DNA from: Iodobacter sp025352645
Lineage (GTDB): Bacteria > Pseudomonadota > Gammaproteobacteria > Burkholderiales > Chitinibacteraceae
DNA: 64,000 nucleotides
Assembly: GCF_033446605.1 (NCBI RefSeq)
Contig: NZ_JAWQUO010000009.1
Span: 1 to 64,000 of the forward strand
Reading direction: 5' to 3'
A model generated the notes under the pieces. The model did no database searches. It had not been told where the DNA came from and worked only from the letters and a program-made list of their open reading frames with translations. The position numbers were made by a program, and so were the translations under genes. Shown here in pieces: positions 54,946-63,705 of this stretch. Numbering within the stretch: position 1 is the first letter of the stretch; each line of letters starts with the position of its first letter.

Positions 54946-55641
54946 TTAATGCTTAAGGTATTGCGCTAAAAGCTCACCAAACAGCACACTAAACCCATCC
55001 CAAAAAATCTGTATCCCAATGCAGAGCAAAATAAATGCCGATAGGCGCAGAAAGATAATCGAGCCTGTATTACCTAAAAGCTTTAATAAACGCTCGGCAT
55101 GACGATAGCAAAGATAGAGCGAATAAGACGTAATTGCCACGGCAGTTAAACTGGCCAAAGGCATAGAAAACTTCTGTAATCCTGGGCCGTTAAAACCCGC
55201 ACCCAAAGCAATCGCCACCGTAATCGCCCCCGGCCCAACCGTAATAGGGAAGGTGAGCGGATAAAAAGCACGCTGACGTAGCTCTTCGTTGCTAGGGCGA
55301 TGTTGATTCATCTCCACCATTTCTTCTGTCTTGTGCACATTATCGCTAGCTGACATCAGCCGCCAACCTGCGGTAGCCACTAATAGCCCCCCGCCGACTC
55401 GTACAATTGGCAAAGACACCCCAAAAAATTCTAAGACATAACTGCCAATAAACATGCTGACCAAGAGCAATACAAAACTATAAATGCCGACACGCCGCGC
55501 CAAAATCGTTCTTTCTTGCGAGTTGTAATTCGCCGTCATACTTAGAAAAATCGGTGCATGTCCTGGCGGATTTAAAATGGGCATTAACGCACCAAAAACC
55601 AACAGCATATTGCCAAAAAACAAAGTTAAGGTTTGCAACAT
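54946..55641 (-). CDS. MarC-family integral membrane protein
   Basis: 231-aa inner-membrane protein with about six helices. It has the MarC/YchE signature N-P-P-G-H-A-P-I-F near the N-terminus and PLTFPITVGPGAITVAIALGAG in the middle, including the repeated (N/G)P motifs. Proposed in the literature as NAAT-type transporters but without firm function. Length slightly above the usual 200-220. Confidence 0.87.
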   Translation of the reverse strand: MLQTLTLFFGNMLLVFGALMPILNPPGHAPIFLSMTANYNSQERTILARRVGIYSFVLLLVSMFIGSYVLEFFGVSLPIVRVGGGLLVATAGWRLMSASDNVHKTEEMVEMNQHRPSNEELRQRAFYPLTFPITVGPGAITVAIALGAGFNGPGLQKFSMPLASLTAVAITSYSLYLCYRHAERLLKLLGNTGSIIFLRLSAFILLCIGIQIFWDGFSVLFGELLAQYLKH

Positions 55642-55886
55642 TTGATTTAAACCTTACAAAAAAGACATGAGGAAACAGGTATTTTAAACTAAGCGATTTC
55701 ACTAAAAATGAAAACATCATGAACACTAATCACATCCATCATGAGTACTAGCCAACAGCAATACGTAAAATAAAGCTCTACATGCATGCGTAGAACAAAC
55801 CACCATTCAAAATAGCCTATTGATTTAATTGATTATATTTTTAAATTAAGCATAAGCAGGCTAAGCCTGCTTGGGATTACCTGACT

Positions 55887-56035
55887 ATGCCTCTTGCTCA
55901 ATCTCATTATAAATATCGTAGGGCGGGTAAAACCATGTTTATTCGGCATTGCTCGCGGGTTTCACCCGCACTACAAACTCCAAAACCAAATACTCAAGAA
56001 ACCCATCTACATAGAGCCCATTGAGCAAAAGACAT
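55887..56035. repeat. MITE-like element, family B copy 3 (149 bp)
   Basis: Ends ATGCCTCTTGCTCAAT and ATTGAGCAAAAGACAT (two mismatches), with the same internal GTAGGGCGGGTAAAACC and GCGGGTTTCACCCGC arms as copies 1 and 2. It occupies much of the 441-bp gap 55642-56082; the rest is AT-rich with no supported gene. Confidence 0.78.
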
Positions 56036-56082
56036 AATTAGGTGGGATTATGCGAGCCTTATAAGCCATACATTTTTTAAGC

Positions 56083-56403
56083 TCACTGCGTAATATCAGT
56101 TAATAAGCCAAACTGAATCACATAAAACAGCTCTTGCTCTGGATAAATCTCTTTAATTAAGGCTTTTAGCTCAGGCAATGCCATATTCTCTTGCGCTGCA
56201 TGCAGCGGGCTTAAATCAGCCAACTTGGTTTCTGTAACCGACAATACCTCTAGACGACAAAACCAGCGGCCCTCTTCTAAAGTGCTCACATCTAAAATAT
56301 CACCGGCGTGTAAATTGGCCTCGGACGTATCGCGAATCGTGATGGTTTTGCGTTCGGCCAAAATATCATCCACAAAACGCGTAAAGAAAGTCATCTTTTT
56401 CAT
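56083..56403 (-). CDS. yqfB: N4-acetylcytidine amidohydrolase (YqfB-like ASCH domain)
   Basis: 106 aa, closely patterned on E. coli YqfB (103 aa). ITFFTRF-type opening, ILAERKTITIRDTSEANLHAGD (catalytic Lys/Thr region) and HAAQENMALPELKALIKEIYP with the catalytic Glu. It hydrolyses N4-acetylcytidine to cytidine in the cytoplasm. Divergent from the diguanylate cyclase, with 87 bp between starts. Confidence 0.85.
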   Translation of the reverse strand: MKKMTFFTRFVDDILAERKTITIRDTSEANLHAGDILDVSTLEEGRWFCRLEVLSVTETKLADLSPLHAAQENMALPELKALIKEIYPEQELFYVIQFGLLTDITQ

Positions 56404-56490
56404 GTAATACAGCTCTTTTTAAATATGCCGACACTGCCCGACACAGACTATGCTAAACATTAACGCCGCCGACTATGGTTAGTAAAAAAA

Positions 56491-58095
56491 ATGATGACAA
56501 GGCTGTTCTCCGGCATTCGCCTTCGGCTTGCTGTAATTTTCTTGGCATGTTTTACCATGATGGCAACGCTTGGCGTTTATCTGCTGCAACGAAACTTACT
56601 CAGCAACTTTCTTGAAATTGAACAAGACTCCGCCATTGAAGACGTTACTAGGGTGATTTACGGCCTAAACAGCGAACTACGCTATGTAAAAATTATCATC
56701 TCAGACTGGGGAGACTGGGATGAGCTGTATCAATTCTCCCTGAATAGACAGCAAGCTTTTCACACTAAAAATCTTGGTAAAGAGCAACTCAAAACCGCTT
56801 CACTTAGCGTATTGCAAATCATCGGCCTACAAAATGAAATCATTAGTTATAGCCAACAAGGCCTAAATCCCCAACAAGCCCTCACGTTTTTTTCCCCGCA
56901 AAAAAACCATGCAGAACTCAGCACACTGCTGCTGCTGCCCGAAAAACGAGTCTGTGGTTTTTTAAAAACGAAGGCTGGCCTAATGTCTACCTGCTGGCGG
57001 GCAATTCTACACTCTGATGGGAGTGGGCCAGCCAGCGGAATCGTCATGATGGGCAGATTGATTGAAGCTCCGCACTTACAATTAATACGCGAAGGATCAC
57101 AGCTGCCTTTTTCTATAGAGCCCACATCGCCTTCCACTAGCATCCGTTGGCCACTTAAAAACGTGCCGGATGGCTTTATTAGCCATGAAGTCAGTGTGCA
57201 ATTTTCAGATAAAACACTGACACTGCACTACCCAGTATTTGATACCGCCCAACAACATATCTATAATATTCAGCTGATTATCCCCAGAAAAACGCTGGCC
57301 GAAGGGCGAGGAATCATTCAAAACATCTCCATCCAGCTGGTGAGCATCGCCATGCTCTGCTGTGCAATCTTGATCATTTATGTGCACTACACACTGGTTC
57401 GGCCATTAAAAACGCTACAAACAACACTCTCACAAGTCAGGGCAGAGCACAGCTGGTCTACCCTTATCAAGCAAGGTAGAGATGATGAAATAGGTCAGCT
57501 TGGGCAAGAAATTAACGGCCTACTGGAAGTCATTCATAGCCAAGTCGAACATTTAGAAAATCTCTCTTTAACCGATAGCCTCTGCAACCTAGCAAACCGC
57601 CGCTCTTTTGATTTGCGACTATGCCAAGAGCTCAATCGCTGCCAGCGGCTCAAACAACCCTTGGCTCTACTCATGATTGATATTGATTTCTTTAAGCAAT
57701 ATAACGATCACTATGGTCACCCAGCGGGTGATCTGGCACTGCAAACGGTTTCCAACACACTCAAGAGTGTATTTTTGCGGCTGACTGATTTACCTGCTCG
57801 AATCGGCGGAGAAGAATTTGCCGTTCTGCTGCCCAATACCGACGAAGCCGGTGCCCTACAAATTGCCCGCACGTTGCAAGCCAGCCTCAAACACTGCGCA
57901 ATCCCTCATAAAGCTTCTAAAGTCAGCAATATACTAACTATCAGCATGGGCCTAGCTATCCACAGGCCACAACAAGCACAAACTGCTGCAGAACTTATTG
58001 CACACGCAGATCAGCTGCTTTATCAAGCAAAAAAGGCAGGCCGTAACCAAATCTGTACTCACTTAAATGACCCAAGCCTAGATTCAATCAGCTAG
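56491..58095 (+). CDS. Membrane diguanylate cyclase with CHASE4, HAMP and GGDEF domains
   Basis: 534 aa. Two membrane helices (about 10-30 and 280-305) enclose a periplasmic CHASE4 sensor (SDWGDWDELYQF). HAMP spans about 305-360 and GGDEF about 370-530. The active-site motif is GGEEF (residues 439-443), and an intact inhibitory I-site RxxD (RLTD) lies five residues before it. It should make cyclic di-GMP from GTP under an external signal, with product inhibition. No EAL domain. Confidence 0.92.
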   Translation: MMTRLFSGIRLRLAVIFLACFTMMATLGVYLLQRNLLSNFLEIEQDSAIEDVTRVIYGLNSELRYVKIIISDWGDWDELYQFSLNRQQAFHTKNLGKEQLKTASLSVLQIIGLQNEIISYSQQGLNPQQALTFFSPQKNHAELSTLLLLPEKRVCGFLKTKAGLMSTCWRAILHSDGSGPASGIVMMGRLIEAPHLQLIREGSQLPFSIEPTSPSTSIRWPLKNVPDGFISHEVSVQFSDKTLTLHYPVFDTAQQHIYNIQLIIPRKTLAEGRGIIQNISIQLVSIAMLCCAILIIYVHYTLVRPLKTLQTTLSQVRAEHSWSTLIKQGRDDEIGQLGQEINGLLEVIHSQVEHLENLSLTDSLCNLANRRSFDLRLCQELNRCQRLKQPLALLMIDIDFFKQYNDHYGHPAGDLALQTVSNTLKSVFLRLTDLPARIGGEEFAVLLPNTDEAGALQIARTLQASLKHCAIPHKASKVSNILTISMGLAIHRPQQAQTAAELIAHADQLLYQAKKAGRNQICTHLNDPSLDSIS

Positions 58096-58204
58096 CTTAT
58101 TTTTTATCTAAAAATCATTAACTTAACATTACAAAAAATAAGTATGCCTTGTAGATATTTACACAATAATGTACTTGTACTACGTAATTTACACCTATAT
58201 TATT

Positions 58205-58219
58205 TGTAGTAATACTACA
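58205..58219. promoter_or_regulatory. 15-bp palindrome TGTAGTA-A-TACTACA
   Basis: Perfect palindrome 17 bp before the ATG of the 71-aa gene, so it overlaps its promoter or leader. The same half-sites recur at 46203-46227. Confidence 0.45.
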
Positions 58220-58236
58220 TATTTTCGAGAGTTATC

Positions 58237-58452
58237 ATGATGAACTTACTAAGCAGCCTATACAATTTATTCTTTTCTGCATCACAAAACATTGCAATCC
58301 ATAGCCGGGTAAATCGGATTGCCACAGTAGATGGCTCAGAAAAAATTGATGGCTTAGTAATGAAGATAGAAGGTAATAGTGCGCGGGTTTGCTGGAGTAA
58401 GGGCGAGAAAACACAGGAAAACATTGGCAATCTAGTGGCCATTATTGATTAA
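58237..58452 (+). CDS. Small protein of 71 aa, SH3-like, unknown
   Basis: SD GAGAG precedes the ATG pair (MMN) and a terminator follows, supporting a real single-gene unit. The N-terminal hydrophobic stretch (about 3-18) is followed by a beta-rich part (HSRVNRIATVDGSEKIDGLVMKIEGNSARVCWSKGEK) reminiscent of KOW/SH3-like folds. No family recognised. Possible membrane-tethered small protein. Confidence 0.65.
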   Translation: MMNLLSSLYNLFFSASQNIAIHSRVNRIATVDGSEKIDGLVMKIEGNSARVCWSKGEKTQENIGNLVAIID

Positions 58453-58493
58453 TGAGCAAGGCACAGCATGCCGTATGCCTACATTCTGCTCAC

Positions 58494-58523
58494 AAAAAAG
58501 GCTGATAAAAATCAGCCTTTTTT
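58494..58523. terminator. Bidirectional rho-independent terminator
   Basis: AAAAAAGGCTGAT / ATCAGCCTTTTTT with an AAAA loop between the convergent 71-aa gene and the MFS gene. Confidence 0.88.
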
Positions 58524-58527
58524 ATAT

Positions 58528-59736
58528 TTAAGAAACCGCTTTTACCCTTCTTGCCATCCATATCGCTGCTAAGCCAAAGACGCAGCTTAAATATCCAACC
58601 CAATCAAAATTTAAGATTCGGCCATCTGCGGCCTGAGTCATGATCAAGCCAGCTAAAAGAGCCGCGAAGCCAGAGGCAAAGTTCTGTGTTGCCGAATTAA
58701 ACGCCATCAAGCGCCCGCGCATTTGTGGTGCAGTTGCCCCCGTAACCATCGCCGTTGCAGGAATAAACCGGCCACTGACAAAAATAAAAAAGAGTGTTGA
58801 AAACAGCAACTGCCACGCCACAGAAAGCGAAAAGGTTTGCGTTACCAAGATCAAGGGAATAAAACTTGCCAGCACCAAGTAAGCCAAAATACGCCGTGGG
58901 CTATGCCGATCAATCAAGCCACCAATCACCGGCCTAGAAAACAAAGTTGCCACCCCGCCTAGCAAATACATATAAACCAAATCATGCGTACTTAAACCAG
59001 AATTGCTGACCATCGTTGAGGCAATGTAGGGAATCACGCAAAAACCCGATAAGGTGAGTAAAGCCGTTACCCCACACGCCCACCAGTGATTACGATCTGC
59101 AAATAGCTCTTTATACCCAGCCAACATGCCCTGTGCAGACGGCCCCTCACTCAAATGCCCTTTCACAGCGGGCAATAGGTAAAAAACACCAACCCAGATT
59201 AAAGTGCACATCACCGATAAAGCCACAAACGGCATCCGCCAATTAGAGTGCGCCGCAATAAACAAGCCCAATGGCACACCCGCCACTGCCGATAAAGAAA
59301 AGCCTAGCATCACCCAACTCATGGCCCAACCGCGCCGCTCAGGTGGGATTAAATCGCCCACGATGGCAAAGATAATCGAACCAATCACTCCGCCAAACAC
59401 ACCCGCTAAACATCGCGCGAGCAGGAGGCTGTAAAAGCCCGTAGCTAAAGAGCAAGCAAGCGTAGCCAGCACCAAACCCGCATAGCAAAACAATAAGGCC
59501 TGCCGCCGATCAAAACGATCCGCAAGCGATGCCGCCAATAAAGACGCCACACCAGCCGCCAAAGAATAGGCTGAAACCAACAAACCAAAACGCGCCGTAT
59601 CAATATGCATTTCGTGCATTAAATCTGGGGCCAGCGGCATCAAAATCATAAAGTCGGCGATGGAGGTAAACATCACCAGCATCAAAACCAAAAGCATGGC
59701 TTGAGTGCGGCGTTCTGGGTTAAGCGATTTCAGCAT
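58528..59736 (-). CDS. MFS transporter
   Basis: 402-aa major facilitator with 12 predicted helices. The motif A-like loop between helices 2 and 3 reads ASLADRFDRRQAL, and helix 1 has SIADFMILMPLAPDLM. The start at 59736 (MLKSLNPERR) has CAGGA at 9-nt spacing; a longer form to 59778 is less likely. Resembles arabinose/drug-efflux type DHA1 proteins. Substrate unknown. Confidence 0.86.
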   Translation of the reverse strand: MLKSLNPERRTQAMLLVLMLVMFTSIADFMILMPLAPDLMHEMHIDTARFGLLVSAYSLAAGVASLLAASLADRFDRRQALLFCYAGLVLATLACSLATGFYSLLLARCLAGVFGGVIGSIIFAIVGDLIPPERRGWAMSWVMLGFSLSAVAGVPLGLFIAAHSNWRMPFVALSVMCTLIWVGVFYLLPAVKGHLSEGPSAQGMLAGYKELFADRNHWWACGVTALLTLSGFCVIPYIASTMVSNSGLSTHDLVYMYLLGGVATLFSRPVIGGLIDRHSPRRILAYLVLASFIPLILVTQTFSLSVAWQLLFSTLFFIFVSGRFIPATAMVTGATAPQMRGRLMAFNSATQNFASGFAALLAGLIMTQAADGRILNFDWVGYLSCVFGLAAIWMARRVKAVS

Positions 59737-59890
59737 GCAAAAAGTCCTGAAAAAAATAAATAAAACAGTAACTGCCATTCTAGCAGCCTGTTAAGGCTAA
59801 GACGGTTTGGCTCATTGTTCAAAATGAGTAACTGCCTAAAGAATCCCACCACTCCGCCGATAAGAGATAAAACCCCACTGAGAATTGGCC

Positions 59891-60610
59891 ATGAATCCAC
59901 TCTCCCAACTCAATAGCCGCATGGCTCCTAGCTATATGCCAAGCAGCTCGGCGGCAAACAAACCTGCGCCTACGGAGCAAGCACTACAGAGTGGTAGCGA
60001 TCTTCTGGCCAAGCGTAGCCAAGAGCTAGGTAGCGCCACCACCGATCTGGCACAAAACCTAATGCAAAGCTTTGCTAAGCAACTGTTTGGTGATGCTGCC
60101 AAGGGCATGACTTTTAGCTTTGATAAAACCGAACTAAGCAGCTCCTCTAACTTTGCCGCCGCCACACAGCAAAGCGCTGAAGGCTCAGCAGCAGGATTTA
60201 GGCTAGAGGACAGCAGCCACTTTAATGGCAAAGGTAAACTCTATACTGCAGATGGCCGCCAATTTGATTTTGAAATAGACGTGCGTTACCAATCGATTGT
60301 AGAAGCCGCTTCAGCCAGCACCGCCACACAGCAAGCTAAGCAGCCAAGCACAAACCCAAACCCAAACCCAAACAATGCCTTGAGCGGAATCAATCAACAA
60401 TTTGCCGGCACAGCCGAAGACTTGCTCAAGCACTTAAGTAGCAAGCCAAGCTACCAACCCTTCCAGCTTCTGCAGCAGAGTGATGATGGGCAATCGCTAT
60501 TAAAATTACTGGGGGAAATGAGTATGCAATTACTTAATCTACCCGGTGGAGCAAGACACCTAGATTTATCAAATAAAGCGGCAGGACCGCGTTTTCAAGA
60601 GCAAGCTTAG
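59891..60610 (+). CDS. Hypothetical protein, about 239 aa
   Basis: Soluble-looking, without signal or membrane segments. Low-complexity Ala/Ser/Gln-rich N-terminus, a central beta-rich part (GKGKLYTADGRQFDFEIDVRYQS, about 115-138), an NPNPNPN tract encoded by a tandem AAACCC hexamer (60354-60374) and a helical C-terminus (LLKLLGEMSMQLLNLPGG). Some features recall flagellar hook-length or chaperone-like proteins, but I do not recognise a family. The ATG at 59891 is preferred to a TTG six bases earlier. Confidence 0.65.
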   Translation: MNPLSQLNSRMAPSYMPSSSAANKPAPTEQALQSGSDLLAKRSQELGSATTDLAQNLMQSFAKQLFGDAAKGMTFSFDKTELSSSSNFAAATQQSAEGSAAGFRLEDSSHFNGKGKLYTADGRQFDFEIDVRYQSIVEAASASTATQQAKQPSTNPNPNPNNALSGINQQFAGTAEDLLKHLSSKPSYQPFQLLQQSDDGQSLLKLLGEMSMQLLNLPGGARHLDLSNKAAGPRFQEQA

Positions 60611-61028
60611 CTCGGCGCACTAGCGCTCTTCTACCCTAGGCATTCCGTGCGCTACCTTGGCATGCACGTAAGCAGCGCCCCATATTATTCTACAAATAAG
60701 TAAATTGATTCTTATCCTCAGTTTAACTTAATTGAGTCAATATTAGAAATGATTCTCAATACGATAATATGGCGTACAGCTATAAAATACTAATGCCGCT
60801 GCCTACCCCCTCCCCTGCTCTGCCCACCCTTTTGCTTGGCAAGGAAAATTCTGCGCGGCTGCGAAGGCCAATCAGCATGGCCGCCCTCTGCTTATTCTGC
60901 AGATTCGCAAAAAATAATAGTTACTGAATACTCCGTTGAGGTACGGCACAAAATTTTTAATAGCTATCAAATCGAGATTCAGCAACTTACTTGGCCATAT
61001 TATTTAGCCAAAGTGCAAAAAGGGGGTA
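60611..61028. other. 418-bp gap holding a Fur-box-like site and possible small broken gene
   Basis: Contains the Fur-like site at 60746-60764. An ATG at 60769 gives a short frame to about 60926. A second frame (to 61048) reads SAYSADSQKIIVTEYSVEVR and onward for about 50 residues in protein-like fashion. Together they could be a frameshifted small secreted protein. Not strong enough for a CDS call. Confidence 0.35.
60746..60764. promoter_or_regulatory. Fur-box-like site
   Basis: GAAATGATTCTCAATACGA resembles the 19-bp Fur consensus GATAATGATAATCATTATC (shared ATGAT core and the typical 'TGATTCTCA' form of betaproteobacterial sites). A weaker TTGATTCTTATC lies at about 60704. Plausible iron-dependent promoter, target unclear. 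Confidence 0.5.
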
Positions 61029-61946
61029 TTACCCAGCCACTTGAATGACCTTGTCCCACGATGGCTCATTACCAAAGCGCTCAGCCAAAAAATCTAATAA
61101 GCTGCGCAAAATAATCGGCATATGCCGGCGCGATGTATACAAGCCATAAATACCAAGCTCATCCGAATGATAATCAGCTAAAAGCTGCACTAATTCACCC
61201 GACTCTAAATAAGGTGCTGCACTAAAGGTGGGTTGATGGGCAATGCCAGCCCCTGCCAATGCAGCTTGCAAAATAACATTTGCATCATTCGCGCTAATTG
61301 CACCACTCACAGGCACCAAAAAAGCTTGGCCATCCTTAGAAAAGCGCCAACCATTTTTACCAAAAAATGCATGATTTAAGCATTGATGCCGTAATAAATC
61401 ATCAGGCTGCTGCGGCATACCGTGCTCAGCAATATACGCTGGGGCTGCGCAGACGACGGAGCGACAAATACTTAATTTTCGGGCAATCAGATTAGGGTCT
61501 AGATCATTGGTGATGCGAATCGCCAAATCGATGCGCTCATCCACTAGATTAATACTTCTATCTCCTACAATCAGCTCAAGCTGCGTTTGCGGATACTTGG
61601 CGACAAACGCAGCGGCGGCGGCAGCCAAATGTGATTGTGCAAATGAATTACTACTCGCCACGCGAATCAAGCCATGCGGTGCAGCATTTTGATTCAGGGT
61701 GATTCCCTGCACATCTTCGGCCAATTCCAGCATTTTACGGCAACGTGGCAAAGCTTCTTGCCCGGCACTACTTAAGCCAACGCTACGCGTAGAGCGATGC
61801 AATAAGCGCACCCCTAGCCAGCTTTCCAACTCCGCCAAATAACGCGACACCATCGCCCGCGACATATCCAGCTTATCCGCCGCTGCCGTTAAGCTACCTT
61901 GATCCACCACCTCAATAAACACCCGCATCGCGCTTAATCTATCCAT
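61029..61946 (-). CDS. LysR-family transcriptional regulator
   Basis: 305 aa from the ATG at 61946, which begins the conserved MDRLSAMRVFIEVVDQGSLTAAADKLDMSRAMVSRYLAELE helix-turn-helix. The longer frame to 62033 adds 29 non-conserved residues. Substrate-binding domain about 90-295. Divergent from the MBL-fold gene with about 135 bp between starts, the typical LysR-target layout, so it probably controls that gene. Confidence 0.87.
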   Translation of the reverse strand: MDRLSAMRVFIEVVDQGSLTAAADKLDMSRAMVSRYLAELESWLGVRLLHRSTRSVGLSSAGQEALPRCRKMLELAEDVQGITLNQNAAPHGLIRVASSNSFAQSHLAAAAAAFVAKYPQTQLELIVGDRSINLVDERIDLAIRITNDLDPNLIARKLSICRSVVCAAPAYIAEHGMPQQPDDLLRHQCLNHAFFGKNGWRFSKDGQAFLVPVSGAISANDANVILQAALAGAGIAHQPTFSAAPYLESGELVQLLADYHSDELGIYGLYTSRRHMPIILRSLLDFLAERFGNEPSWDKVIQVAG

Positions 61947-62081
61947 CCCCAGCCGCCCTTGAAAACTTCGATTAGATCGAATTATGCAACAAACTAGCGC
62001 CTGATTTGGGGTTTTTCTGCGCACGGTATACAACTAATCTAGCGTCCATTGCTAGACCACACTTAATACAGGAAATACACC

Positions 62082-62960
62082 ATGTTCAAACCAGCCGCTG
62101 TTTTATCCACACTCGCACTTGCGCTTGGCGTAGCCACCACGGCTCAAGCCGCTGAAGCACCTTTGAAGCTAGAAGTTTATGCCAACCCAGATCCAAGCAC
62201 CTTTGGTGTAGCGTCTACCCTGATCACAGGTAAAACAGAAGCCATTCTGATCGATGCTCAATTCACTTTGGCCGATGCGCACCGCGTGGTGGCTAATGTG
62301 TTAGCCAGCGGCAAAAAACTGACTACGGTTTACATCAGCCATGGTGACCCTGATTACTACTTTGGCTTAGAAGTCATTACCCAAGCATTTCCAGGTGTAA
62401 AAGTGGTGGCGAGCGCACCAACCATCGCGCATATCAAACAAACCCTAGCAAAGAAAATTGCTTACTGGGGCCCAATCTTAGGCACAAATGCACCTACGAA
62501 ACCCCGTGTTCCTGATCAGCTATCAGGTAATACATTGACTATTGATGGCGAAAAACTAGAAGTAATGGGCTTAGATGGCGATAACGCAGAGCACAGCTTT
62601 GTCTGGATTCCATCAATCAGAACCATTGCAGGTGGCGTATCGGTATTTGGTAATTTCCACCTATGGACAGCCGATGATGCATCCGTGGCTAAGCGCGCTC
62701 AATGGCTAAAAGTGCTAGATAAGATGGAAGACCTGAAGCCTGAGGTGGTGATTCCTGGCCACTTTAAAGCCGGCACTACTTTCACCGTTGAGCACTTGCA
62801 ATACAACCGTGAATACCTCAAAGCCTACGATCTTGAATTAGCCAAAGCAAAAGATTCGGCGGCACTGATTGCGGCCATGAAAAAACGCTATCCAAATGCT
62901 GGCCTTGGCATGGCACTAGAAATTGGCGCTAAAGTAAACAAAGGCGAAATGAAGTGGTAA
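62082..62960 (+). CDS. Secreted MBL-fold protein with altered metal motif
   Basis: 292 aa with a Sec signal (about 1-23, ending AQA-AEA). Metallo-beta-lactamase fold: strand pattern with ILIDAQFTLADAH, then the metal motif at residues 87-92 reads HGDPDY where HxHxDH is standard, so two ligands (His to Asp, His to Tyr) are changed. Later HSFVWIPS and VVIPGHFK match the fold. It may be an atypical hydrolase or non-catalytic. SD AGGAA precedes the ATG. Followed by a terminator. Confidence 0.85.
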   Translation: MFKPAAVLSTLALALGVATTAQAAEAPLKLEVYANPDPSTFGVASTLITGKTEAILIDAQFTLADAHRVVANVLASGKKLTTVYISHGDPDYYFGLEVITQAFPGVKVVASAPTIAHIKQTLAKKIAYWGPILGTNAPTKPRVPDQLSGNTLTIDGEKLEVMGLDGDNAEHSFVWIPSIRTIAGGVSVFGNFHLWTADDASVAKRAQWLKVLDKMEDLKPEVVIPGHFKAGTTFTVEHLQYNREYLKAYDLELAKAKDSAALIAAMKKRYPNAGLGMALEIGAKVNKGEMKW

Positions 62961-62990
62961 AACCACGGCTTAATTAGTTTAAGCCATGTA

Positions 62991-63017
62991 AAAGGCCCAG
63001 CAGTAGCTGGGGCTTTT
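62991..63017 (+). terminator. Rho-independent terminator after the MBL-fold gene
   Basis: Stem AAAGGCCCAGC / GCTGGGGCTTTTT with a 4-nt loop. A weaker GGCTTA / TAAGCC hairpin precedes it. Confidence 0.8.
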
Positions 63018-63161
63018 TGCTGAACAAGTAATATTACGCAGCATGAGGGTTTCTTATTCAGAATGGGCGCAGCAAACGGCGCCCCTACGATATTTACAGG
63101 TCTTTCGATGGCATGTAGACCGTGTTTTTATGCACTGCGTTTTATCAGCATGCAAGCTAGC

Positions 63162-63542
63162 TTAATGGTGTGCCAATGGGCTCACTTCTTTGGGCCGCGC
63201 TTTAATCACGGCTGAATGCACGGCATCGTCTTGCAAACCTTTCCAGAAAACATGCGCTGCCACGGCGTGGCTATGATCGTTAATTTGCTGCCAAGCCCTT
63301 ACCGCGTCGCTCGCTAGCTCAAACATCACAATGGAGTGATGCACCTCCACCGCCTGTGCAACCGTGATCATTCCTGCATCACTTAGATAATCAATTAAAG
63401 CACTGCGAGATTTTGTAGTGCGCTCATCTGTTGTATCGTAGGTAAGGAATAAAACAGCATCGCTCATCGTTGAGGATGCCATACGAATAAATTCAACGCG
63501 GGACATAATACTGACATTGCCACGTGGACTCTTAATATCCAT
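63162..63542 (-). CDS. Hypothetical protein, 126 aa
   Basis: Start at 63542 with SD AGGGAG at good spacing; a frame back to 63629 is less likely. Predicted soluble alpha/beta protein: DAVLFLTYDTTDERTTKSRSALIDYLSDAG, then VHHSIVMFELASDAVRAWQQIND, with a His-rich centre (HSHAVAAH) and end. No family recognised. Convergent with the MBL-fold gene and divergent from the patatin-like gene. Confidence 0.65.
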   Translation of the reverse strand: MDIKSPRGNVSIMSRVEFIRMASSTMSDAVLFLTYDTTDERTTKSRSALIDYLSDAGMITVAQAVEVHHSIVMFELASDAVRAWQQINDHSHAVAAHVFWKGLQDDAVHSAVIKARPKEVSPLAHH

Positions 63543-63705
63543 GATAAATCTCCCTAAAAAGGAACAACTCTTACTATGTTCTAGCAGATTTAAACTCCCC
63601 CACCGTGAATGAGAAATTAACCCATTCACCCCGCAAGAGATTTATGGCATTGCAGCAAGATTTATCTAAAGGTATAAGTAAGGAAACCTTTCAAAAGAGA
63701 CAGTT

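Noticed and set aside
60836..61048. 70-aa plus-strand frame called as a gene
   Set aside because: It starts with TTG without SD, and its 3' end overlaps the LysR gene; kept only as a possible remnant in the gap entry.
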